A DNA stretch of 64,000 nt from NCBI GenBank assembly GCA_023525975.1, contig CM042038.1, positions 10,727,272 through 10,791,271 of the forward strand, written 5' to 3'. Positions 47,860 through 58,545 of the stretch are shown in pieces. The position numbers and the translations under genes were made by a program. The stretch comes from Smallanthus sonchifolius (lineage: Eukaryota > Streptophyta > Magnoliopsida > Asterales > Asteraceae). How positions within the stretch are numbered: the stretch's first letter is position 1; the number at the start of each line of letters is the position of its first letter. A model generated the notes under the pieces. The model saw nothing but the letters and a program-made list of their open reading frames with translations, was not told where the DNA came from and made no database searches.

Positions 47860-48300
47860 TCTTTTCGTTGTGAGATCATTTTCCCACAAGAAGTAATGTG
47901 AACAATGATAGAATGAAATGATACCTATGTCTAGATCGCGAATAAATGGAAATTTTATTGATAAAATCTTTTCAATTGTAATAAATATCTTATTACGAAT
48001 AGATCCAACAAGTTTAGGAGAAAAGAGGAATTTACCAATTACAGAGATGATGCGATTTGATTTTTTTATTACTTTTAGTCTTACGAGAAATACACATGAT
48101 TCGTGATCAGAAAAAAAAAATCTACGATGACGGTAAAGTTTGGAAATAAAACAATTCCTTTTGTCGTGTATCCTTGATTAATACAGCCTCATATGCTACG
48201 TGTCAATTCTCGATTCTAGTATTGAGCGAATGTTATAACTATGGTTCAGTATTATAGGTCAATCCTCGTCCACTAATACCAATATAGCCAGCAGAGGAAA
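47860..48300 (+). pseudogene. ycf3: Nuclear plastid-DNA insertion carrying ycf3 exon 1 and part of its intron
   Basis: From ATG at 47927 the frame reads MSRSRINGNFIDKIFSIV, then INILLRIDPTSLGEK, matching the start of plastid Ycf3 (a TPR protein for photosystem I assembly). After GEK a one-base loss shifts the frame, so the exon end (ACAGAGATG, 48049) is out of phase. The following bases ATGCGATTTG resemble the group II intron 5' end with GTGCG changed to ATGCG. Upstream GAAGTAATGTGAACAATG and downstream TGATTAATACAGCCTCATA also look plastid-like, but the limits are uncertain. This is a dead nuclear copy (NUPT). The identification is from memory of the protein start. Confidence 0.75.
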
Positions 48301-48904
48301 GAAGCATTACACATAGGAATCAACAACACTAAAACTTTGTTATAAATTATTTCTTTCTTTAACAGGCTGATGACTAAAAAAAGCGATGGAGAAAATGTTT
48401 GTAGGTTTTTATTTTGTTACGGTGATTATCATAGTTTGATTATGGATTTTTTTATTTCAATTGTTTAGTTTTGGTCCACTCATGATTCATCTACAAACAT
48501 TTTTTATTTTGCTAAGATTGGTAGTGTGAAGAAATATGATTCTTGTTTTAGATTAGAAGGGTATTTGAGTAATGTTAAAGCATTCCAACGAAATGTTTTA
48601 AATTCCACATGATAAATGAAGGATTTCAACTTTTCTATGGATGAGGGAATTCGTTGGAATAAATTCCAATTCCTTAACAACCAAACAGATTTTTAAAAGA
48701 AATTAATTGCAAATTCAATTCCTAAAAATTCTGTGAACCAAACGATCCCTTACTGTACAAATATAAAATTCAATGCAATGGCCTTGCTCCTTACCCTAAT
48801 TAGTTTCTCCATCCATTCATTAGTACATAAAAGACCAAGACCCAAATACATGCTTAAGGTTAAACCTTATATAAATAACATCCATAGCCATAGGGGTTAA
48901 TTAA
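48301..48904. other. Non-coding flank downstream of copy B
   Basis: No gene or repeat is recognised. Part may still be plastid-derived. Confidence 0.4.
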
Positions 48905-50008
48905 CTAGTACGACTTAAGTTTCTTGATGTCCTCCTTTTTCACACAGCATGGAATAAATGCATAAAATATTCCACGTTTCATCTCTTTCTTGATCATATT
49001 ATTCTTCTTGCGGATGCCCTCTGGTAAACGTATGCCTGTAATATAGTGTTCGTTCTTTTTTTTTTGCTCAATGAATAAAGTGTCGTAATCGAAATAAGTC
49101 TTTACGTCCTCTCTCTCCGGTGCATACCGATAATAACTGCTTCCATTATGTCTACGCATACTTAAGGACACGCGTAGGCCTTGCGTGGTTAACTTCATCT
49201 TCACGTCTCCAGGCATACTAACCTTTATCGAAAGACTTTCATGACCCTGATCTTCCAGCTTATTGATTGAGAATGAACTGATATGTGACAGACTCGATAT
49301 TACAGGGCAAAATTCCTCACCTAGAATCGATCGATCGTAGAACATATCTGAAATCATCAACAACAAATTAACAATATAATTAATCACAGAATATATATAT
49401 ATATATATATTCATTCATCCATTTTGTGAAAAACAATTACCATAGTAAAGCCAACTGCGTTTAGTAGTGATGTCACGGAAACTAGCGATGACGTTGACCA
49501 TGATGTTAGCCATGATGTCAGTCTTGAACTCGTCTTTGTGTGGAAGATCAGCTACCTTTAACATTCCATCTAATTTCATATCTTCCTTGATTGGTGGTAA
49601 CTTCTTCTTCATGTCCTCCTTTTCTACTCCAGACATTTTCAGTTCTACATATCCATCACCACCAGGTATATCTATGAATAAGCTTCTGTCTTCATCAGTC
49701 ATGCTCATTTGGAACGACAGTGAAGACATTTTGGGACACATGTTGTTTATCCATGATTGATCAAAGAAATCTGAAACAACATTATTTACATCGACCATCA
49801 TTTATTCGAAAAATGAGTCATCAAAAATTAATTGATAGACGGCAAAAAATATATATAGGCTAAGAAGAAAACTACCTGCATCTATTGGGATAGTAGTACA
49901 ACTTCGGTGACCAGTGATGCGGCTAAGAAAATGAGATGCAGAGACAACCGTTGGACGGAACGATCTTGTGATGAGGTTGGAAGTAACGAGGCGCAGCGAG
50001 GAAGCCAT
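48905..50008 (-). CDS. Mitochondrial small-heat-shock-like protein with two alpha-crystallin-like domains, copy B (intact, 301 aa)
   Basis: This is a probable mitochondrial holdase-type chaperone relative. Exons are 49876-50008, 49441-49770 and 48905-49347, total 906 nt, with phase-1 GT-AG introns of 105 and 93 bp. Residues 1 to about 44 (SSLRLVTSNLITRSFRPT, then SASHFLSRITGHRS) have many Arg/Ser and no Asp/Glu, as in a mitochondrial presequence. Exon 2 encodes FFDQSW and a shortened Hsp20-like unit: LKMSGVEKEDM, then MKLDGMLKVADLP. Exon 3 repeats the pattern: FYDRS, VSMPG, REDVKTYFDYDTLFIE, HYITGIRLPEGI, IKKEMKRGIFYAFIP. The last block matches the Hsp20 C-terminal GVLxVxxP region with Gly-Val-Leu changed to Gly-Ile-Phe. 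Ordinary plant mitochondrial sHSPs are about 210 aa with one domain. This looks like a divergent, internally duplicated form. Chaperone activity is inferred, not shown. Confidence 0.8.
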
Positions 50009-50043
50009 ATCGATCGATCAGAACAATGAATCACGATTTCTAA

Positions 50044-50096
50044 GCTATTTTTATATCAGTAGGCATGTTAGGGTTTGGAAGTTTCTTGGAGAAGAA
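50044..50096 (-). promoter_or_regulatory. Heat-shock-type promoter of copy B
   Basis: On the minus strand, TATA-like GATATAAAAATAG (about 50044-50058) lies about 40 bp upstream of the ATG. About 25 bp further up is the near-perfect heat shock element GAAgtTTCttGGA (50078-50090) followed by GAAGAA. The match to copy A is base-for-base over most of this stretch. Confidence 0.6.
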
Positions 50097-50153
50097 GGTA
50101 ACATTTTTAATTAATTAATTATATCATGTACCGTAATTGGTTAAATAATATAT

Positions 50154-50670
50154 AGAGTAAAGTGTCATTTTCGTCCCTATGGTTTGGTCATTTTAGTCAT
50201 TTTCATCTAAAAAGTTTTTTTAGCTTTTTCGTTCCTGACCTCTCAAAATCTATCCATTTTCATCCAATTGACTACCCCCGTTAAATTATTACCGTTAAAC
50301 CAGGGGCATTTTCGTCTTTTCAAAACTCCTTTTTTATTCTCATTTATTATTTCCTTCTTTCACAGAAATTGCAGTCTCTTGATAAGAATTTTGGCTACAA
50401 TAAGAATTCTGTAACGGCGTATATTCACCCAAACACTCCAAAAACCAACACCTGATGGGGAGGGGAAGGAGGAAATAATAAAAGAGAATAAAAAAAGAAT
50501 TTTGAAAAGACGAAAATGTCCCCGATTTAACGGTAATAATTTAATAGGGTTATTCAGTTGGATGAAAACGGATAGATTTTAAAAGGTCAGGGACGAAAAA
50601 GCTAAAAAAAAAACTTTTTGGATGAAAATGACTAAAATGGCCAAACCACAGGGACGAAAATGACACTTTA

Positions 50671-50673
<3 letters not shown>
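50154..50673. mobile_element. Long-TIR foldback MITE
   Basis: AGAGTAAAGTGTCATTTTCG at the left end is mirrored by CGAAAATGACACTTTACTCT at the right. The inverted arms extend well over 100 bp (GGTTTGGTCATTTTAGTCAT facing ATGACTAAAATGGCCAAACC). The 520-bp element is non-coding. No clear target duplication is seen because the flanks are AT and CT simple repeats. A partial relative lies near 21844. Confidence 0.75.
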
Positions 50674-50701
<28 letters not shown>

Positions 50702-50708
50702 CACTCAA

Positions 50709-51433
50709 GGAAAAATACGAAAATGGACATTTGACCAAGAAAATACTCAAAAATGGACATCCTTATTTAGCTTACTGTTTCATGGACATTGTTCTTGCGA
50801 AAAGGCTAAAGACGGCTAAGTTAGCCGGCTAAAATTTCCGTGCCAACATTCCATTTGTCAGAGTACGAACCAATAATATGGCGACACGTGACAGACTTAG
50901 CCGTTTAAATAAACAGTTATAGCCGTCTAAATAAACAGTTATAGCCGTCTATTAGACGGCTTAGCCTCCGAATTTTTTTTGAAAATTTTCGGAGGCTTAG
51001 CCGTCTAATAGACGGCTATAACTGCTTATTTAGACGGCTAAATGTATTAGGTGGCTAAAACTGTTTATTTAGAAGGCTATAACTGTTTATTTAGACGGCT
51101 ATAACTGTTTATTTAGACGGCTAAATGCATTAGACGGCTAAAACTATTTATTTAGACTGCTATAACTGTTTATTTAGACGGCTAAATGAATTAAACGGCT
51201 AAAACTGTTTATTTAGACGGATATAGCCGTCTATTAGACGGCTAAGCCTGCCATGTGTCACATGCTTGTTGGCTCGTACTCTGACAAATGGAATGTTGGC
51301 ACGGAAATTTTAGCCGGCTAGCTTAGCCGTCTTTAGCCTTTTCGTAAGAACAATGTCCATGAAACAGTAAGCTAAATAAGGATGTACATTTTTAAGTATT
51401 TTCTTGATCAAATATCCATTTTCGTATTTTTCC
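50709..51433. mobile_element. Foldback element with internal GACGGCTA tandem repeats
   Basis: GGAAAAATACGAAAATGGAC at the left mirrors the right end near 51433, and the arms continue through GGACATTGTTCTTGCGAAAAGG and CGTGCCAACATTCC. Between them (about 50900-51245) a word CTGTTTATTTAGACGGCTA recurs many times in both orientations. Non-coding. It lies directly beside the previous MITE. Confidence 0.75.
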
Positions 51434-52601
51434 CATATACTTAGTTGTTGTATTCTTTGTCCAAGTGCATAGAAGGTCTTTTTGCTAGAAGTTCTGTAAG
51501 TACCACCAGCAATTGACACTGAATCGGGAATCACATTTACTTCACTTTCCAACATACTACTAAAACCACCTACATACATGTCAAAAACGTATATAATATA
51601 ATAGTAATGAAGTTTTAAAAATATTTTAATTAGGTCACTCATGTATTTTTTGTTCAAATTGGGTCACTAAACCTTCAAATCAAGCCATTATCGAAACACG
51701 AAACGTGTTAAGAAACTTGTGAAGGAGAAGATGTGTGGGTCGTGATTTCCAATATATGTAATTTTATTTAAAAAAATAAAAAAAACATGTTAATTATATT
51801 AAAAAATAAAAAAATAATGTAAAATCTACGTCACCATTCCACATCAGCATCAAAAAAATAAAAAAATATTTCTAATCGAAACAAAAAAGAACATGCTAAA
51901 AAAACATGTTAAAACCTATAATTTAAATAAAAAATAAAACCTATAGTTTTAATTGAACACTTTTAAAACTTCATTAGTTTTTTTTTGCAAAGTTACCCAC
52001 TATAATATCTATCTAATCTAATAAACAAAATAATTTAGGCTACGTGTCAGTTTCTCAGCCCTTCTCATTTGTGTTTTCCTGCCTAAACTGTAATGCCCGT
52101 ATTTTATCACATGCGGACCTAAAGTCCGACCCACATCCTATTTACTAACTCTATCCAGAAACGACCATCTGCTCGCTCATCCTTCCTTCTTCATGAATGA
52201 TCATGGTAGGTTTTTCATGGAAGTAGCACTGACAAAAACATTCACCATAATTTTGTTGTCTTTCTGAAAGTTCTTTTTTTATGCAATTCTTTCTCTACTT
52301 GTGTGGATTGATTTAAAAAGGCCCTGTCAAATGACTAGGATTGATGTACACAAGCTTGGGGTACTTCCAATCTTCCTCCACTTCTTTTTTATGCAATTTT
52401 TTCTCCACTTCTTTTTTATGTAATTCTTTCTCCACTTGGGTAACTTTCAATCTATTTGGCGTGCTTACTTTTACCGGTGTTTTGTTTTACCAATTTGACC
52501 CATTAGAGAAAAAAATGTAACCCGAATCGACAACACGCATAAGTAAATGGGTTGAAATTGTTACAAGTCATTGTTGTTGCTAAGTTTGCATATATTCATA
52601 C
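51434..52601. other. Intergenic DNA, nothing recognised
   Basis: AT-rich sequence with poly-A tracts. No gene or clear element ends are found. Confidence 0.4.
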
Positions 52602-52938
52602 AGGTGGCATTTGTACCACACCCGAATGGCATAGATGGTACCAGTTATTTTGTTGCAATACATAGTCATGGTTCAAGTGAAACATTTGATGATCAAGACT
52701 GCAGTGATGCAGCTTCTGAAACTTCTGAATTCTTCTCAGACACAAAAGAGGTACACCTTTTGTTATTCCGAAGTGTGTTTTGGGCTCACGTTAGAATTCG
52801 TTTATTTATTAGTAACTCATGTAGATTTGTTTGTCACTCAGCTCGGATATTCTTTTCTTTTTCGTGAAGATGGACGAATATGGAGGTCCTGCAGAGTTTA
52901 AAGCGTCTGAATGTGATGATCTGGCAGAAACAAAGGCA
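52602..52938 (+). pseudogene. Two exon-like segments of an unrecognised gene
   Basis: After a good acceptor (TTCATACAG) the frame at 52602-52750 reads VAFVPHPNGIDGTSYFVAIH, then acidic/Ser-rich FDDQDCSDAASETSEFFSDT, and ends at a donor GAG|GTACAC. A second stretch after CGTGAAG at 52870 reads MDEYGGPAEFKASECDDLAE. The composition looks like real protein-coding sequence, but no start, stop or further exons are found and a copia fragment follows. It may be a gene fragment captured or severed by retroelements. I do not recognise the family. Confidence 0.35.
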
Positions 52939-53149
52939 GTGAACTTTTTAAACTTGTATCAATATTTCAATATTCATAAACATACATTCGCTTAAATCCT
53001 AACTTGTATAATTTATTTTGAAATATTTTGGATTACATAAAAGATAATAGATTTCCTTTCTCAACTATTTCTTATTTTTTTCTGCTTATTATTAACTATT
53101 TAATATTATTTTATTTAACCCGTGTGGTTTCAACTATTGTAGAATATGT

Positions 53150-54590
53150 GAATTAGTACCTAAACATCCTAATATGAACATCGTGAGAAGCATGTGGATT
53201 TTTCGCCATAAGACACGCTCGAATAGCTCCTTAGAAAGGTATAAGGCACGTTTGATATGTGATGGACGCTCACAACAGATTGGTGTGGATTGTGGTGAGA
53301 CTTTTAGCCCCGTGGTCAAACCCGCCACAATTCTAACCATTCTAAGCATTGCGGTTTCAAACACTTGGCCTATTCATCAATTGGATGTGAAAAATGTCTT
53401 TCTTCACGGCAAATTGGATGAAACAGTTTATATGCATCAACCCATGGGATTTCGGGATACCCGTTATCCTGATTATGTTTGTCTATTAAAGAAATCGCTC
53501 TACGGTCTCAAGCAAACACCACGTGCGTGGTATCAACGCTTTGCTGAGTATGCATCTTCTATGGGATTTCGACATAGCTAGTGTGACCACTCTTTATTTG
53601 TATATCGCCATGGTAATGACACAGCCTACATTCTTCTCTATGTAGATAATATTTTGTTGGTTACGTCTTCTAATGTCTTACGCCATTGCTTCATGGGACT
53701 TTTGGATAATGAATTCGCCATGAAGGACCTTGGACCCATCAGTTATTTTCTGGAGGTTTGTGTCACTCGCCTGCAAAATCACAGCCTATTCTTGAGCCAA
53801 CAGAAGTATGCCCGGGATATTCTCCACCGTGCCGGGATGACAACTTGCAACCCTGTCATCACTCCAGTCGACACCAACCACAAAATAAGCTCCACATATG
53901 GTACTTTACTTGAAAATCCAACGGAATATCGTCAATTATATGGTGATTTGTAGTACTTAACTTTCACAAGACCTGATATAAGATGCCGTCCAACAAGTGT
54001 GTATGCACATGCACGCCCCACGCTCAACACATATGCATGCTCTTAAACGCATTCTGCGTTATATTCACGACTCCATCACCTATGGGCTTACCATTACCAG
54101 ATTGGACACTCGCTCGCTCATTTCCTACACTGACGCCGATTGGGCCGGTTGCCCGGATACCAGGAGATCTACCTCCGGTTACTATGTTTATATGGGGGAC
54201 AATCTTATTTCCTGGTTCTCAAAAAGACAGCCTACCTTGTCACGGTCAAGTGCTGAGGTGGAATATCAGGGTGTTGCAAATGTTGTTTCTGAAACTTGTT
54301 GGGTGCGAAATTTATTATGTGAGCTTTGCCAATCTCCATCCAAGGCCACCCTTGTTTATTGTGATAATGTCAGTGCCGTGTTACTATCAACTAATCCGGT
54401 CTAGCACCAACGAACAAAGCACATTGAGATTTTGTACGGGAAAAAATGTCTAAAGGCCAAGTTAGGGTTCTCCACATCCCTTCACGCTTCCAGATTGCCG
54501 ACATTTTTACAAAGGGCCTTCCACGACTTCTATTTGAAGACTTTCGATCCAGTCTCAACATTCGGCCTTCTCCGGTTTCGACTGCGGGGG
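53150..54590 (+). pseudogene. Ty1-copia RT-RNase H fragment, degenerate
   Basis: RT begins near 53174 (SLERYKARLICDGRSQQIGV, HQLDVKNVFLHGKLDETVYM, KKSLYGLKQTPRAW), with a stop at 53579. It resumes with ILLYVDNILLVTS (Asp-Asp replaced by Asp-Asn) and MKDLGPISYFL; a second stop is at 53951. RNase H runs from about 53997 (SYTDADWAGCPDTRRSTSGY, SRSSAEVEYQGVANVV) to a stop at 54402. The catalytic YVDD change and several breaks show it is dead. No 5' half is present. Confidence 0.88.
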
Positions 54591-54781
54591 TGTATTAGCA
54601 TTAGATGCAGTCTTGTATTATTATCATTATTTATTAGTCACAAATAGAGTAGGCCTGTTGTATTCCTATTGTATATATATTACAGCAATTGTAATGAGGA
54701 AAGGCAATCAGAATTTGATTCATTCAGCTCCCAAAACCTTCAAATATTATAAGATTTAATCTAAAGCATATTCAAGTAAAT
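54591..54781 (+). repeat. Probable 3' LTR piece of the copia fragment
   Basis: GTGTATTAGCATTAGATGC follows the pol remnant as an LTR start would. Its last 120 bp (54662-54781) recur identically at 56223-56342. Confidence 0.5.
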
Positions 54782-56222
54782 TATATTGGGTTCTTATATT
54801 GAAGGGGTTTAAGATATTAAAACCCAATATAAGAACCAAACGAACCGGATCTCCGGTTTAAGGGGGTTTAAGATATTAAAACCCAATATAAGAACCAAAC
54901 GAACCGGATCTCCGGTTTAAGGGGTTTAAGATATTAAAACCCAATATAAGAAAGAAACGAACCGGATCTCCGGTTTAAGGGGTTTAAGATATTAAAACCC
55001 AATATAAGAAAGAAACGAACCGGATCTCCGGTTTAAGGGGTTTAAGATATTAAAACCCAATATAAGAACCAAACGAACCGGATCTCCGGTTTAAGGATAT
55101 TAAAATCCAACATAAGAATCAAACGAACCGGATCTCCGGTTTAGGGACGCGAGCCGCGGCTCAAGGGGTGTCGCGGTCACGGGATAAACGGCAAACACTC
55201 GAGTCTCTTGATCGTCAAGCCAAAGAAAGTAACAACGATAGTCCAGCCGGAACGACGGGTGAAGTAGCATGACCCCAGCCGCGGCTCAAGGACATCAAGG
55301 CCGAACATTACTAGCTAGAAGGAAGGAGGAGGAAAGCAAAAGAGTACCCCAGCCGCGGCTCACGAATGTCAAGTCCGAAAGTCAATAGCTAGAAGGAGCG
55401 AGTGTGGGAATCAAAGAACAACCAGCCGCGGCTTAGGCCCTGCCGCGGCTCAAAGGTATCAAGGCCGAAGGTTTGGTTCGTTTGATGACGGACGACATCT
55501 CCCACTCAACACTTAGAAAATAACAAAGAAGTTAAAACAGGAAATAATCTCATACCAGGAAATAATACTAAATAACTGAGATAACGTCCCATTGGGCATA
55601 AGAGTCAACTATAAAGACAACACCAATGGGGAAACCTGAACCCATGATAGAAAGAGGTCAGGTAAGAACCAGTAACACAAAAAGGGAAGTCAGCTAACAA
55701 GACAAGATATGTCAGGGGCAGAACCTGTACACAAGGAACACGGGTCAACTATACAGACAAAGATAATTAAATACACCCTGAACTCTCTAAGCACGAATAA
55801 GGAAATAACAGTCATATTAGCAGAAGTAGGGAGAGATGTTTGACTGCATACAACCTACAATGGATGTTCAGTCCAAACACCTCGACCATGGATACCCTAT
55901 AAATAGTCGGGCCGATTTCAAAGGTAGGACTCATGTTTTTGAACTCACAGATTCACAATATCATAATTTACTCATCTCTTCTTTCTCACCTTTTACCTCC
56001 TACTATACACATACTTATTCTCACGCCGGAGGGTGGTCACGAGGAGAAAACCCCTTCTGCTCGTGGCGAGGCTCACGGTGTTTCCTGTTTTGCAGATCAT
56101 CATTTCAAGACCTGGAGATCCCGTTCGTTCTTCCAAGCCCGAGCCCAGAGGTTCTAGTTTAACTTGTCCATCCCGCACTGCTTCAAGACCTCCGCCTCTA
56201 GGTGGTAAGTTTTGTAGCAACA
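54782..56222 (+). mobile_element. 1.44-kb insertion, probable solo LTR, flanked by identical 120-bp repeats
   Basis: The insertion lies exactly between two identical 120-bp copies (54662-54781, 56223-56342). Its right third looks like a retroelement promoter region: CCCTATAAATAGTCGG near 55897, then CTCACGCCGGAGGGTGGTC and GAGGAGAAAACCCC, words I associate with Ty3-gypsy LTRs. It ends TTTGTAGCAAC. No pol coding is seen. The GCCGCGGCTCA palindromic word recurs at about 55150, 55280, 55350, 55425 and 55440. Confidence 0.5.
54811..55145 (+). repeat. Six-unit 58-bp tandem repeat
   Basis: Units start AAGATATTAAAACCCAATAT at 54811, 54870, 54928, 54986 and 55044, with a divergent copy at about 55093. 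Each contains GAACCGGATCTCCGGTTTAA with an inverted CCGGAT/ATCTCCGG core. It forms the left part of the 1.44-kb insertion. Confidence 0.85.
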
Positions 56223-56342
56223 ATTCCTATTGTATATATATTACAGCAATTGTAATGAGGAAAGGCAATCAGAATTTGATTCATTCAGCTCCCAAAACCT
56301 TCAAATATTATAAGATTTAATCTAAAGCATATTCAAGTAAAT

Positions 56343-57289
56343 AATATTTTACCAGTAGCGTTAAGCAAAACAGTTTTCTTTTCAAGAAATATTTGGCTCA
56401 TGGGTTAACAAGATTCCTTTATGCAGTATGGAGAGATATTTGACACAATGGTTAAATACTAATTGTAATAAACATGTGCCACTGTATTTACGTAGTAAGG
56501 GTGGAGATGGCACCCGCGTCGGGGCTTCATGCAGCTTCAACGGCGCCATCGCCGCCACCCCCACTATGCCAACAAACGACTTCATGCGGCTTCCCACCGT
56601 AGCTCCCTAGTGAGCTTAATATGACCGTTGGAGAGGATGGTGGGTGTGGGGCTTCATGGCTTTGAGTGCCGTCAACTCCGTGGCTTTACGGGGTTTCAAA
56701 GGACGAGTCTGTTGGCTAATCAAAGCCTTATATATTTATATATAAATGTAACATTAAATTACTATTATTACACTTAGGATAAAAGGGTGAAACGGTGTCA
56801 TTACCTGTGACACCCGTACACTTGCAACGGTTTTCATTTGTTGTATTACCCGCCAAAACCGTCTGCAAACTGTTGTAAACTGCCATGAACAGAAGGCTAT
56901 AAATAGCCTCTTACTTTGTAAATAAAGTATGCATTTCCTTTGTAATTTCTCTCTCAACTTTGTACGGCATCTGTAGAAGAATACATTTACTTTTCATTCA
57001 AAGTAATAAGTCAAAGGAGATTCATCAGTGTCACATTCTCACTGGTAGGTGTGAGACTTCACCGGATTTCAAGCCCCTCCACCCTAAATACACTCAGGTG
57101 CATATAGTTTGACATTATATATAAATTAATAAGAATATAAAGGAAACATGCACACCAAAACACAAATACAAGTACGCTTAATTAAGGTTAAACCTTATGA
57201 ATCAGCAAAACCTTTTCATTGGATTTTTTACTTAGCAATCATTCATTTCTTTCTTCAATCTAGAAATAGAATCCATACCCATTAATTAA
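56343..57289. other. Intergenic DNA with an LTR-like promoter segment
   Basis: GGCTATAAATAGCCTC (about 56898), followed by CTCTCAACTTTGTACGGC, resembles the promoter and leader of a retroelement LTR. No ends or coding parts are identified. Confidence 0.3.
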
Positions 57290-58449
57290 CTAGCTAGTGA
57301 TATACAACTTAGGTTTCAATTGATCTTTGATCGCACTCAGCTCCTCCTTTTTCACAGAGCAAGGAAGAGTTGCACAAAATTCTCCACATTTCATCTCTCT
57401 CTTGATCATATTATGCTTCTTGTGGATGCCCTATGGTAAACGTATCCCTGTAATATAGTGTTCCTTCTTTGTTTTTCCTTCAATGAAGAACGTGTCGTAA
57501 TCGAAAAATATCTTTACGTCCTCTCTCTTCAGCCCATACATACTTAAGGACACGCTTAGGCCTTGCGTGGTTAACTTAATATTCTGGAGTCCAGGCATAC
57601 TCATCTTTATGCTTATTCCAGGAAGATTCTCTGCCCCATACCTGGTCTCTTTCTTATAGATTGAGAACGAATTAATCGAGGACAGCCCCGCTATTATAGG
57701 GCATAATCCCTTGCCTAGAATCGATCGGTCATAGAACATATCTGAAATCATCAACAACAAATTAATAATCAGAATATATATTCATCCATCCATTTTCAAT
57801 ATATAGGGTGAAAATTAAGCAAAGTACCATAGTAAGCCCAACTGTGTTGTGCGGTGATGTGACGGAAACTAGAGATGATTTCAATGGCGATGATGTCATC
57901 TTTGTAACTGAGAGGATCAGTTGCCTTTAACAGACCATCTTTCATGATCTCTTCCTTGATATCTGGTAAGTTGATGCCATCAAAGTTGCCTTGGATGAAC
58001 AAGTTGTGTTCAGCACATGCCCTCATGTCCTCTTTTTTAAGTCCAGGCATTTTAAGGTCTACACTCAGGCCATCATTAGGTATTTCCAGTGATAAGGTTC
58101 TACGCCCAGCAGCATCCTCATTTTAAATGACAATGAAGAAATTTTGGGACACATGATTCTTAGCCATGATTGATCAGAGATATCTGAAATCAAACAAGAT
58201 TCATTAACTAGATGTGTTAATTAGGGCTTGAGCAGACTTTAACATTCAAAAAATGAGCCAATCATCAAAAAACATACGAGAAAATATGTATATATATATA
58301 TATATATAGGCTAAGAAGAAGAAATTAAAACTACCTGCATCTATTGGAATAGTAGAACAACTTCGGTGACCAGCGATGCTAAGAAAACGAGATGGAGAGA
58401 CAAGTGTTGGACGGAACGATTTTGTGATGAGCCGCAGGGAGGAAGCCAT
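57290..58449 (-). pseudogene. Mitochondrial sHSP-like gene, copy C, disabled
   Basis: It has the same three-exon layout as copy B: exon 1 58335-58449 (MASSLRLITKSFRPT, presequence), exon 2 57828-58183 (DISDQSW) and exon 3 57741 down to 57290 (DMFYDRS). Two lesions are visible. In exon 2, one base is missing near 58125, after the SSLSFK codons; the Hsp20-like frame (DLKMPGLKKEDMRA, IMKDGLLKA) then continues out of phase. In exon 3 the codon that is GAG in copy B after IRLP is TAG (57432-57434). Beyond it the frame is open to TAG at 57290-57292 (IKREMKCGEFCATLPC). Domain 2 (MSMPG, KREDVKIFFDYDTFFIEG) is otherwise well kept. A shorter product or a sequencing error cannot be excluded. Confidence 0.75.
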
Positions 58450-58545
58450 CTTCGGATCGTACGTAATGAAATCACCATTAATTAGAAGCTAATTAATATA
58501 AGAGGGGAAGTTGGGGTTTGTGAACTAATTTCTTGGAGAAGAAGG
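58450..58545 (-). promoter_or_regulatory. Heat-shock-type promoter remnant of copy C
   Basis: TTCttGGAGAAGAAGG (58530-58545) corresponds to the element in copies A and B, and a TATA-like TTATATTAATT lies nearer the ATG. The first half-site is spaced differently (GAActaatTTC), so the element is weaker. Confidence 0.45.

Noticed and set aside
55836..56320. Several overlapping ORFs of 74-108 aa
   Set aside because: They overlap in different frames within LTR-like DNA and across a duplicated border; no domain.
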